Below, one piece after another: positions 46,901 to 57,471 of a stretch of 64,000 nucleotides of DNA. Below the pieces are notes generated by a model that saw only the letters and a list, made by a program, of their open reading frames with translations, did no database searches and was not told the DNA's origin. Origin of the DNA: Gordionus sp. m RMFG-2023. Its lineage: Eukaryota > Nematomorpha > Gordioida > Chordodea > Parachordodidae. Numbering within the stretch: the first letter of the stretch is position 1; every line of letters starts with the position of its first letter. The position numbers were made by a program, and so were the translations under genes. The DNA is taken from positions 52,305,561 to 52,369,560 of the forward strand of contig NC_088775.1 in the NCBI RefSeq assembly GCF_954871325.1, read 5' to 3'.

Positions 46901-49710
46901 ATAGGCTAAATAAAAACTATGACGCCACGATTTAGGCGTGAAGTTGGCCGAACTTTTGGAAGCACTAACGATGAAACTTATATCATACTTTAGTGCTTCG
47001 TTAGTAGAGGTTAGTGCTTTAATCAGTTCCGTAGCCGAATTTAAGAATAAAAAGGTATTCACGAAAAAAACAAAAATAAACATGGCGACGTGCCAAAACA
47101 AAAACTATAGGAGTACTATACATCCGGTTTTCGCCATTATTTAGTGCTTAATTAGTTATTTAAATTCCGTTATTAATTTACTTAACCGCATTAGAAAAAA
47201 AAGTTATAAGCTAAATAAAAACTATGACGTCACGATTTAGGCGTGAAGTTGGCCGAACTTTTGGAAGCACTAACGATGAAACTTATATCATTCTTTAGTG
47301 CTTCGTTAGTAGAGGTTAGTGCTTTAATCAGTTCCGTAGCCGAATTTAAGAATAAAAAGGTATTCACGAAAAAAACAAAAATAAACATGGCGACGTGCCA
47401 AAACAAAAACTATAGGAGTACTATACATCCGGTTTTCGCCATTATTTAGTGCTTAATTAGTGTATTTAAATTCCGTTATTAATTATGTTAACCGTCATAT
47501 GGAAAAATTGTAAAATGCTAAAGAAATTTTTAGAGGTCAAATTTCGGCTAGAAAATTATGAAAGCACTAACGATGAAACTTATATTATTTTTTAGCGCTT
47601 CGTTAGTGCTTGTTAGTGCTTTAATCTGTATAGTAGCCGAATTTAAGGAAAAAAAGTTATAAGGAAAAATAAATATTTGTGCCAACTTCACGCTTAAAAG
47701 TCGATTGGAAGCACTAACGATGAAACTATATCATTCTTTAGTGCTTCGTTAGTAGAGGTTAGTGCTTTAATCAGTTCCGTAGCCGAATTTAAGAATAAAA
47801 AGGTATTCACGAAAAAAACAAAAATAAACATGGCGACGTGCCAAAACAAAAACTATAGGAGTACTATACATCCGGTTTTCGCCATTATTTAGTGCTTAAT
47901 TAGTGTATTTAAATTCCGTTATTAATTATGTTAACCGTCATATGGAAAAATTGTAAAATGCTAAAGAAATTTTTAGAGGTCAAATTTCGGCTAGAAAATT
48001 ATGAAAGCACTAACGATGAAACTTATATCATTTTTTAGCGCTTCGTTAGTGCTTGTTAGTGCTTTAATCCGTATAGTAGCCGAATTTAAGGAAAAAAAGT
48101 TATAAGCAAAAATAAATATTTGTGCCAACTTCAAGCTTAAAAGTCGATTGGAAGCACTAACGATGAAACATATATCATTCTTTAGTGCTTCGTTAGTAGA
48201 GGTTAGTGCTTCAATCCATTTTGTAGCCGAATATATGAATAAAAAGTTATTCACGAAAAAAACAAAAATAAACAAATAAAAGCGACGTGCCAAAACAAAA
48301 ACTATAGGAGTACTATACATCCGGTTTTCGCCATTATTTAGTGCTTAATTAGTAGTGATGTTAAGGTAACTAGTTACTTTGGCTAAAAAATAACTGTAAC
48401 TAGTTATATTTTTAAAATTGTAACTAGTAACTGTAACTAGTTATAATTTTTGAAATGTAACTGCCAAAAGTAACTAGTTACTTTTAAAGATTTATTCAAA
48501 TAATTAATTTTATATTTAATATGTTGTGATAAATATTTTAAATTAAATTTATTTTTTAAATTAAATTTATTAATTTAAAATTTTGTGAAAATGTCTGATT
48601 GTTATAATTTTCCGTTCAAATTGATTTTCTTTTCTTAAATTGTTACATTGCTGCTGGGCTTCATAATTTTGTAAGCAAATTCAAGTAATTTAATAAATTA
48701 TAATATTATATTTATTTACAAATGTAGCACAATAAATTTTTTTCCGTCAAGTAACAAGCATTGGAACTTCATATCATACGTAATAAAAAAATTTAAATTT
48801 AGTATAAGGAAAAACAAAAACAGATAATTTTAGAATTTAATATTAAATTATTAATCATTACTTACAAGAACCAAGTCTAACAAAAGCATAAGCACATTAC
48901 TTAAATTTTAAAAAATGATTGCTTTCTGAAATTTATTTTTTGGTCTAGCCTGAATTTTTATTTATAATCAAATTATATATAAATTAGACACATTTAGAAC
49001 TGTATGTTTCACTCATTAATTGATTATTCTATTCCTAATTTAGATAGTGTTATTTAATTTATCTCCTAGATAGAAACAGAATACAATATGAATTCTGAGT
49101 CAGATGATGAAGAAATTATACCTCCTCCTTCTACAATAATTGCAAAAAATTTTGAAAATAACTGTAACTAATAACTAGTTACTTTTGTAAAATGTAACTA
49201 GTAACTGTAACTAGTTATGTTTTTGCCAATGTAACTAGTAACTGTAACTAATTATGTTTCAAAAGTAACTTTTAACATCACTATTAATTAGTATATTTAA
49301 ATTCCGTAATTTATTTTGTTAACCGTCATATGAAAAAATTGTAACACGCTAAAGAAATTTTTAGAGGTCAAATTTCGGCTAGAAAATTATGAAAGCACTA
49401 ACGATGAAACTTATATCATTCTTTAGTCCTTCGTTAGAAGAGGTTAGTGCTTTAATCAGTTTTGTAGCTGAATTTAAGAATAAAAAGTTATTCACGAAAA
49501 AAACAAAAATAAACAAATAATGGCGACGTGCCAAAACAAAAACTATAGGAGTATTAAACATCCGGTTTTCGCCATTATTTAGTGCTTAATTAGTGTATTT
49601 AAATTCCGTTATTAATTTTGTTAACCGTCATATGAAAAAATTGTAAAACGCTAAAGAAATTTTTAGAGGTCTAATTTCGGCTAGAAAATTATGAAAGCAC
49701 TAACGATGAA
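40966..49710. repeat. Satellite array in the left TIR with higher-order repeats
   Basis: Monomers of about 305 bp and variants share gaagcactaacgatgaaac, tttagtgcttcgttagtaga, cgtagccgaatttaagaata, ggcgacgtgccaaaacaaaa and catccggttttcgccattat. The monomer gaagttggccgaacttttgg starts at 41418 and 41723, 42463 and 42768, 43960 and 44265, 45449 and 45754, 46938 and 47243: pairs 305 bp apart. The pairs recur every 1,497, 1,489 and 1,489 bp from 42463 on (1,045 bp for the first). Units are nearly identical, so amplification is recent. Short open frames seen repeatedly on both strands are by-products of the repeat. Confidence 0.95.
48353..49283. mobile_element. hAT-type element in the satellite, perfect 8-bp target duplication
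   Basis: The ends tagtgatgttaa are perfect inverted repeats of 12 bp. Both sides are flanked by TTAATTAG (48345-48352 and 49284-49291). Subterminal aactgtaactagttac / taactagtaactgtaactag repeats crowd both ends and are themselves palindromic. The interior is AT-rich; a 27-codon frame at 49088-49171 (MNSESDDEEIIPPPS..) may be a transposase exon remnant. It interrupts one satellite unit, so it came after that part of the array. Confidence 0.9.
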
Positions 49711-50350
49711 ACTTATATATTTAGATCTCATTATTATCAATATAATTATGCAGGAATTCTGATAGATACTCTGATTCAATATAGCATATCAATAATTCAA
49801 ATTTTCTGACACCTCTTTAGAATCTTAAGAAATCAAATTGATTATGTTTCTATAGATAGATATGAATAATTGTATTCAAACTCTTCTCTAGAAATTATCA
49901 AAACAACTAAAGAAGTTATTAATAAAAATGCAAGTCCAACTCCACTTAGTGATCGAAAATATAATCCTCAAGCGTTATATCTTTTTATTGGAAAACTGTT
50001 ACTCGATAATATAAATAGATTGTAGAATAAGAGTGTTATATTTTTATTCGAATATTATAACTACAATATTGATGGAAGAATAAAGAAGGAAAAAATTATA
50101 AAAAATGTATATAATTTTCAACGAATAAAACAGCAATTAGCAAAAATAAGCATATAATCAATAAAACATTCTATATAACAAATACGAATATAATAGGAAT
50201 ATAGTTTAAAAAACCTTTATGGCATAGTTATAAATAATATTTAATTTTTTAATACATATAATGCAATATAATTTTATTTGAATTGTATAGGATAATTTTC
50301 AATTCACAATTTCTGTTGTCACAAATGCCATAATTTATTTAGGGGTCGTG
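49710..50350. repeat. Inner TIR segment, left copy
   Basis: Inverted copy of 53511-54150 with only scattered differences, from tatttagatctcattattat to ccataatttatttaggggtc. It may include a decayed coding stretch (..KYNPQALYLFIGKLLLDN, EYYNYNIDGRIKKEKII), present in both arms with an internal stop. No function is assigned. Confidence 0.85.
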
Positions 50351-51100
50351 TAAAATCATTTGATTTGATAAGCTCCTCCCAAGATAAAAACATTCTTCAA
50401 TCCTAAGATCATATATATTATTCATTTGATATTTTAAAATATACCTTATTCTATAGGATTAATAAACTTCAGCAAATACCATATAATATATAAGATCGGA
50501 GAAAATATCATATATTTTCTAATTTAATAATTCCAGTACTATATTGAACTTTTACGACAAATTTAATTCTCTCTAGCATAATATGGATTTAATTTAAATA
50601 TATTTTTGCATAGGAAGTGTCAAGGGCTTAATTGTAAAAGCTATCTAACGAAATGTTGAACAATATTAATGGTCAAACTTTATTTTTATTTGTATTATGA
50701 TAACTAATTATAACAGTACTACCGTCAAGAAAGACGGGCGCATTTAATTTTTGCCTACAATTTTTTACCTTTTTATTTATAATTTAAAGCCAAATTAAGT
50801 TATTATTGTTAGATGAGAGTTTTTAATACCTATCTTATTTACCCCATTAACTAATCACATTCACTCCCCACCCCGTGAAGGTGGCAGTTGGAATTTAAGG
50901 GAGCAAAGAGGGAAAAATAAGATTGACTAAAAAAAGGAAGAAATAAAAAAAAGAGACAAAGATATGAAAAGAGAACTTTAAAAAAAAATTAATATTTTAT
51001 ACTTTACGAATTGATGTTTATATTTTCAAGCAACTCACATTTGTAGGCACATTGGGTCTTCTTGGAGTTTATAATTGTCAAATCACTTAGAAGCGCAATA
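50351..51100. other. Non-coding interior of the giant element
   Basis: AT-rich; nothing recognised apart from a short GC-richer stretch at 50715-50745 (accgtcaagaaagacgggcg). Confidence 0.35.
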
Positions 51101-51104
51101 AATT

Positions 51105-51700
51105 GCAGATTCACACATCAAATTTTTAAGAGAAATCATAGCGAATCAATGTAAAAATACATTTCCGACACATTCATCAAATTTTATTAAATTTTCAGTA
51201 ATCATATCGTATCAAAAAAAAGGTACATTTCAGAATCACTCATCAAATTTTTAATTAAATTGAGGACTCATAGCGAAACAATGTAAAAATACATTTCCAA
51301 CACATTCATCAAATTTTATTAAATTTACAGTGATCATATATCAAAAATATGATACATTTCCGATTCACTCATCAAATTTTTAATTAAATTGACGAATCAT
51401 AACTAATCAATGTAAAAATACATTTCCGATACATTCATCAAATTTTATTAAATTTTCAGTAATCATATCGTATCAAAAATAAGATACATTTCTGACACAT
51501 TAATCAAATTTTATTAAATTTTCAGTAATCATATCGTATCAAAAATAAGATACATTTCCGATTCACTCATCAAATTTTTAATTAAATTGAGGATTCATAG
51601 CGAATCAATGTAAAAATACATTTCCGATACATTCATCAATTTCCATAGCTAATCAATATAAAAATGCATGTTTGATTCACTCATCATATATTTTAATCCT
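51105..51700. repeat. Tandem repeat next to the protease gene, about 120 bp unit
   Basis: About five units, each built of two half-units: atagcgaatcaatgtaaaaa / tacatttccgacacattcat / caaattttattaaattttca and gtaatcatatcgtatcaaaa / ataagatacatttccgattc. The repeat ends about 20 bp before the protease stop codon. Confidence 0.9.
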
Positions 51701-51720
51701 TTTTCGAAAATTTTCTTTCC

Positions 51721-52690
51721 TTATATTGTATATAACAAGGATGACATATCACATTCTAGGATGTCATTTCTTTTGCATACCATGGATTTTAAAAGGTCAT
51801 TATAAACTTCCCAAGTTCCATCTATTCGTTTTGAATAACATATATAATGTCCTAACCCTGTGGACACAGCAGGTGGTATAAAAATAATTGCTGCTCTTAA
51901 AAAATATGTTTTAACATCTAGATTTATAAATATCGGGAAATCATTTAATTTAAACATTTCACATCCTGTTGTTTCAATAATGATTTGTTCATGAAATTCG
52001 TACTCATGCACAAGGTTCAAATTCTTGCACGATTTACAAAAGGATTGGGCAGGCAAGGTGTCTTCAATTGCAGCTGCCAAGTTTTGGATACCTGTTGTAT
52101 TTATAATGTTTATATTAATTGGTATATATAAGCCATTTCTTATATTCTCCGTCTTATAGCACTCATTATTAGTGCATTTAAATTTATCCGTCATACTATA
52201 TATATTTTTAAAACATTTGTCGATCACATAAAAAATAGTTGCCTCACATGACAAACGATATAAATCATTAGTATTAGTAACTAAAATCTTGGGGAACATT
52301 GTCATCACTAATTCAGCTCTCATTATATATGTTGTTTTATTAATTCTATGTGATATTAAATATTTAATAAAATGCTGAAAAACGTTATTTATTATTTTAT
52401 CAAAATATGAGAAATATAATTTGCTATCGCAGCAGGCCACCGCCACCCCTTGGGAAAATGCATCAATAGCACATGTATTACCTATTAAAAACTGTTTTGT
52501 CCCTATTTTTAAAGGATGTGCCATTGTAAAAAGATTTCCATTTCTTAATAATCCCAATTTAATTTTTTTGCCTTCTATTAAGTGCAAAATTTCAGTACAG
52601 TGAGTCCCATAATAGGAACGTTTTTTTCTTGCTATAGGCTTATCTGCCAACCCTTTCCAGTTTTCAAGTATTAGATTTTCATTAATTTAA
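51721..52690 (-). CDS. USP-like (ubiquitin-specific protease type) cysteine protease, transposon-encoded
   Basis: The open frame (309 codons from 52650) begins in mid-protein with ADKPIARKKRSYYGTHCTEI. It contains FLIGNTCAIDAFSQGVAVAC (the Cys box: NTC, as in USPs), a CTNNECYK...SFCKSCKNLN pair of Cys motifs like the USP zinc ribbon, FPIFINLDVKTYF, and STGLGHYICYSKRIDGTWEV with the His box (GHY) and YNDLLKS. Catalytic Cys and His are thus present; an Asp/Asn follows in YNDL. The same frame extends upstream with a stop (about 52688) to MQKFKINEVSIDDED, so it was probably joined to the transposase. There is no good ATG start at 52650 (the codon is TTG). The role in the element is unknown; deubiquitination of host factors is inference. 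Confidence 0.65.
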
Positions 52691-52741
52691 TCTTCATCGT
52701 CAATCGAAACTTCATTAATTTTAAATTTCTGCATTTTCAAT

Positions 52742-53515
52742 TCACTCTTGTGATTCGATATCTATTTTTTCAATCTTTTCCTCCTTAATTAACTCGTTAA
52801 TTTTAAATTCTGATTGTGGTACGATATCTAAATCACTATTTTCTTCTTTAATTAAATTTGTAATTCTTGCAGCTTCCGCTAGTGTAATCATACCTTTTAT
52901 TTCTTTGAAATGCTTGCAAAAAAACTTATCCAAACGTAATGGTAATGTTTCAGATTTTAAGTTTCTATTTTTTAAGTTGTTGAAATAACTTTCAACATTA
53001 GTCGTAGAGGCAGTAGGTTGCCCATATTTATAATGTGCTTGCATAATGTTAGACCATAAGGGATATGTCCTCAAAAAATTGCATAAATGTATCATAATAT
53101 CTGGGCAATAAAAATAGTTTTCTTCTTTTACAAATATTGCACTCTTAGATTTGGCCCTATTTTTCAAATTTCCTATCCAATGATAGAGATTACTGGTTAT
53201 ATTTAAATTAATTATCTCAATATCATCGACTCCATCATAAATATCAGTTTCCATTTTTTCAAGTCCAGATATAATAAGTTTTAGGTATTTTTTAGCATTC
53301 CAACAATTATCGGGACATATTTCAGTCCCACTAAATTCGCTAGTACATGTGATTATTAAAGACTCAATTATCATTTCTGCCTGTTGCAAGGACCCACATT
53401 TAATTAACATAGCCATTGTGCGAATATAAAACTCTAAACAAACGGGGTTTTTATATAAACCCTGCCATCTGCTTATTGATTTAATACAGTGGGCATAATC
53501 AACTCTAATACACGA
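52742..53515 (-). pseudogene. Mutator-like transposase, C-terminal part
   Basis: The frame starts after a TTATTTAG acceptor-like site at about 53511 with RVDYAHCIKSISRWQGLYKN (family: RvDvaHf.K...rW), EFYIRTMAMLIKCGSLQQAE, YHWIGNLKNRAKSKS, YFYCPDIMIHLCNFLRTYPL, WSNIMQAHYKYGQPTASTTN, VESYFNNLKNRNL, PLRLDKFFCKHFKEIKGMI and an acidic end. The pattern W...m...yg...aTsa.vEs.Fn.lK is the end of Mutator-like transposases of the type I recall from aphids. The catalytic N-terminal part is missing: it would lie where the inverted repeat begins, so the arm seems to have replaced or cut it. Confidence 0.6.
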
Positions 53516-54150
53516 CCCCTAAATAAATTATGGCATTTGTGACAACAGAAATTGTGAATTGAAAATTATCCTATACAATTCAAATAAAATTATATTGCAT
53601 TATATGTATTAAAAAATTAAATATTATTTATAACTATGCCATAAAGGTTTTTTAAACAATATTCCTATTATATTCGTATTTGTTATATAGAATGTTTTAT
53701 TGATTATATGCTTATTTTTGCTAATTGCTGTTTTATTCGTTGAAAATTATATACATTTTTTATAATTTTTTCCTTCTTTATTCTTCCATCAATATTGTAG
53801 TTATAATATTCGAATAAAAATATAACACTCTTATTCTACAATCTATTTATATTATCGAAACAGTTTTCCAATAAAAAGATATAACGCTTGAGGATTATAT
53901 TTTCGACAACTAAGTGGAGTTGGACTTGTATTTTTATTAATAACTTCTTTAGTTGTTTTGATAATTTCTAGAGAAGAGTTGAATACAATTATTCATATCT
54001 ATCTATAGAAACATAATCAATTTGATATATTCTTTTCTTAAGATTCTAAAGAGGTGTCAAAAAATTTGAATTATTGATATGCTATATTGAATCAGGGTAA
54101 CTATCAGAATTCCTGCATAATTATATTGATAATTGAGATCTAAATATATA
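53511..54150. repeat. Inner TIR segment, right copy
   Basis: Reverse complement of 49710-50350. Its inner boundary (ataaattatttaggggtcgtg on the minus strand) coincides with the start of the surviving transposase frame. Confidence 0.85.
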
Positions 54151-54445
54151 AGTTTCATCGTTAGTGCTTTCATAATTTTCTAGCCGAAATTTGACCTCTA
54201 AATATTTCTTTAGCGTTTTACAATTTTTTCATATGACGGTTAACAAAATAAATTACGGAATTTAAATATACTAATTAAGCACTAAATAATGGCGAAAACC
54301 TTTTTGTTTTGGCACGTTGCCATTATTTGTTTATTTTTGTTTTTTTCGTGAATAGCTTTTTATTCTTAAATTCGGTTACGGAACTGATTGGAGCACTAAC
54401 GAAGCACTAAAGTGCTTCCAATCGTTCGGCCAACTTCACGGAGCT
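54150..54445. repeat. Outer right TIR: a single inverted satellite unit
   Basis: Contains catcgttagtgctttcataa, tgacctctaaatatttcttt, gcactaaataatggcgaaaa, ttggcacgttgccattattt and attggagcactaacgaagca, all reverse complements of left-array words, then ccaatcgttcggccaacttc / acggagct at the end. About one unit against roughly 28 on the left. Confidence 0.85.
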
Positions 54446-54588
54446 GACTTTTCTGCATCTGGCTTGTTTTTTTAAGAATAGAAAAGATTCGAAAATTTTG
54501 TTATTTTATTTAATATATTATTAAAACATTTTTATTTTTTTGTGGAAGGAAATAAAAATCTTAAAAAAATGATTTATATATAATATAT

Positions 54589-54703
54589 GGCCCGGCCCGG
54601 GTATTAAAATTTTTTTTTTAGCCCAGTCCATGATTTTTTAAAAAATAAAATTTTCGACCCAGACATTCGAATCAAGTTTAAGGCCAGGCCTGTAGCTCTC
54701 TGA
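54589..54703 (-). mobile_element. Orphan hAT-type end with GC clumps
   Basis: Reads atggcccggcccgggtatta, gcccagtcc, gacccagaca, then ggccaggcctgtagctctct g at the terminus. Its reverse complement, cagagagctacaggcc, resembles the end at 36493. No partner end was found nearby and the flanking 8-mers do not match. Confidence 0.4.
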
Positions 54704-55833
54704 TCTGATTTTAATACGTGATTTGATTTAATCAGATCTAATCTACCCTGGGAATTTCTTACGATCGCCAAAAAATTTTTTTATTTAATAATTTATAATG
54801 AAAATCTATATATATTAAAGGCTAAATAAACCCTATAAATTTTAGAAGATATATTGAATTTCTTAAAATTTTAATTTACATAAAAATATTTTGAAAAATT
54901 ATTATAAATTAAAGTGTCTCCATAAGTTTATATAATGTCCGACATTTATAAGTAGTGTTATTAGCTTAAAAATCAACTATACCTAATTAGGCCTAACCGA
55001 AAAATCGCCTAAAACTAATTAGACAAAATGTAGGGATTGGGAGACGTTACACAACACTAAGCCTAGCCTTAATTATTCTATATTCCTATTTATCAAAATT
55101 AAATATTTATAATTATTTTATATATATTTATTATGTAACAGCGTCAAATTCTGCACCAAAACTTGTTTTTATTTTCTTCTCCCATTTTTCTTGTCACACA
55201 GTGTATTTATATAATGATTATACTTTATCAATTTATATCTTAATTATATTATTATTAAAAATTCTTATTTCAATTAATCACTATTTTGAATTTATAAATT
55301 CTTTTCAATAATTTTATCATTCATGATGTATTAAATTATTTAGGGAATTATTAACAATAATGAAAACCATTTTATTAATTTATAAATGAAACAATCTTAT
55401 CATATCACTATTTACATACATAACAAACAAATAAATCATTGTTATTCGTACACTGAGTATGAGCCCAGTTTTCAAATTGCAGACAATTAATCCACTCTTC
55501 ACCTTTAAGGTTTTCTTAGGAATATTAAATTTAGTAGATATTAATAATGTTTATATTTTATTAATGAATATATCATCATTTGCCAGTTTAATTTGTTCAT
55601 CATTTGATTTTGTACCAAATATGTTTAAAGCTAGCTTTTCATATGAATATAGAATTTTGGCCAGTCAATACATATGCCTATTAAATAAAACTTGAAACCA
55701 TAATTTTTTGTGCGTATAATGCTGAATGCCTAAGGATAATATTTATATAAAATAACAATAATCTAAATTAGTAATTTTTTCACCAAACAAAAAAATGTGT
55801 AACGAGATTTTTCCAGAAAGAAGTACTAAAAAC
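54704..55833. other. AT-rich sequence, no gene recognised
   Basis: Open frames here (for example 55459-55695) have low-complexity Ile/Leu/Phe/Asn content and no motif. Confidence 0.4.
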
Positions 55834-56235
55834 CAAAGTTGTACAAAAGATCTTCTTTGAAGATTTTTGAGCGAGATCTAGCTCAAAAATTTGAGCAAGA
55901 TCTTTGAAGATCGTAAAATTTGAAGATCTTTTATTTTTTTAAAATTTTGTGTAACGATCTTCAAAGATCTTCATGATATTTATTTTTTTACCCCTTTATT
56001 AAAAGCCCAGATGTTTTTTCAATTTTCATCAAGGCAGGAGGAGATGTATAAAACATAAAAGAAATATTATATTAATAAAATTGAAAACTGGGCTTTTAAT
56101 AAAGGGGTAAAAAAATAGATATAATGAAGATCTTTGAAGATCGTTACACAAAATTTTTAAAAAATAAAAGATCTTCAAATTTTACGATCTTCGATCTTTG
56201 AAGATCTTTTTATTTTGAGCAAATGTACAACTCTG
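55834..56235. mobile_element. Foldback hAT-type MITE with perfect 8-bp target duplication
   Basis: The arms (55834-56015 and about 56085-56235) are long inverted repeats around a ~70-bp loop. They are rich in gatcttcaaagatcttc words and also share tttacccctttattaaaagc. Ends are caaagttgtaca and tgtacaactctg. Both sides are flanked by CTAAAAAC (55826-55833 and 56236-56243). It is non-coding and would form a strong hairpin. Confidence 0.9.
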
Positions 56236-57095
56236 CTAAAAACAGCTTATTTAAAAATTTTTATAGGTAAAGTACATATCATAAAATACACATTTTGACA
56301 AATTTTGCGAGCAATCGGTCGAAAAGATAATAGTTAAAAGGTGGTGGCAAGTCTTCAAACATGGCTGACACATTTCCCATATATATTATGTTAATATTAT
56401 TTTTCAATTCGGCGTTTTTTTAGTAATTTAGTAATATTAATTTTTACAAATTAACCACTTTCTAAATTATATCTTCGGTTATGTCGTAAAAAACGATCCG
56501 AACTTTTAATTGGATTCCAAAGATCAAGATTTGTTTTTATATTTTTTTGCTTTGTAATCACCTTAAGATCCTTATTTTTATATGTCCAAAATATAACCAA
56601 AATTATTCAATTTTTATATAAAAATTATAACTGTTATATTTGCTTCACTTGCATTTTGATTTAAAAAAAAACAAATTTTGTTAATTTTTTTAAAAATTTT
56701 AAATTAAATTGATCGATAAATATTTCCTATATTTCATATAAAGTTTAATATTTTTCTCATTTTCTGAATTTACGCAAATGAAGCTCTACAAATATAGAAC
56801 GTCGATACATTAGCGTAAGCAGCATCTCTCCCCCCCCCCCCCCAAAGCCAAAAAATGCAGATGCCGGATATATTTTTCGAAAATATTATTGTTTATATTA
56901 ATTTATATTTGTTAATATTTATTCGTATCTCATAATATATATATATTTAATTACATTTATTATCACATTTATCTACTAAGTTTTTTATCAATTAAATTCG
57001 ATTTCAAGTTTTCCGGCGTAATATTACTTATTATTTTCAAATTTTAGTTGCGTAATATTTATCTAAATTTCTAGTCAAATAATAATTATCTCTGA
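56236..57095. other. AT-rich sequence with a poly-C tract
   Basis: A run of 14 C at about 56830-56843. Nothing else recognised. Confidence 0.35.
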
Positions 57096-57101
57096 AACTC
57101 C

Positions 57102-57299
57102 TTGTCCAACAGGGAGAAAGAACAAGCTTGTCCAACGAGATCGAGTCTCCGCCCTCAAGCAGTAACAGCTTTTATGGAGTTAGAAGAGCCGATTATTAAA
57201 GCTATTACTGAAATATCACAATGGCAAAGAAAAATTTCCTCAGAAGCAAGAAAATTATTGGATTCAATGCTTATTCCAAATTTTATTTCTCAATAGAAT
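57102..57299 (+). CDS. Hypothetical short exon or gene fragment
   Basis: An open frame with ordinary amino-acid composition: SLRPQAVTAFMELEEPIIKA, ITEISQWQRKISSEARKLLD and IPNFISQ at the stop. It is less AT-rich than its surroundings, with no low complexity, so it may be a real exon (an ACAG acceptor at about 57112 would start it after ..cttgtccaacag). It looks helical and charged. I do not recognise the family. A hAT element has landed 170 bp downstream. Confidence 0.35.
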
Positions 57300-57471
57300 G
57301 TATTATTTAATTATACAACTATTTTAAGTATTACTTTTTAAAAACATGACATTGACTTGATTAAGAAGATGAGAATAGCGGAGATCAATTTATCAGAACT
57401 ATATAAAAACAATGTAATTTTTCATTTTAATTTAATAAAAATAAAATAGTTTTCTTAATCTTAGCTAGCCA

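Larger units (their letters stand above)
40966..54445 (-). mobile_element. Giant Mutator-like element, 13.5 kb, with satellite TIR
   Basis: Both ends read agctccgtgaagttggccga / acgattgga (left 40966; right reverse complement ending 54445). They are flanked by GACTTTTCG (40957-40965) and GACTTTTCT (54446-54454), a 9-bp target duplication with one mismatch, as typical of Mutator. The inner inverted-repeat part, 49710-50350 against 53511-54150, is nearly identical. The left arm is then extended by an ~8.7 kb satellite array, while the right arm has about one unit (54150-54445). Between the arms, 50350-53511 holds a minus-strand transposase fragment and a USP-like protease. A hAT element (48353-49283) sits in the left array. 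Confidence 0.8.

Noticed and set aside
41016-49561. Dozens of repeated 60-109-codon open frames on both strands (for example starting MKLAELLEALTMK or MFWHVAMFIFVFF)
   Set aside because: They recur at the satellite period on both strands, have no start context or conserved coding signature, and are by-products of a highly uniform repeat.
36493-54703. One large hAT element between the similar ends at 36493 and 54703
   Set aside because: The flanking 8-mers do not match, the ends are only partly alike, and the interval includes other complete elements; two orphan ends are the simpler reading.
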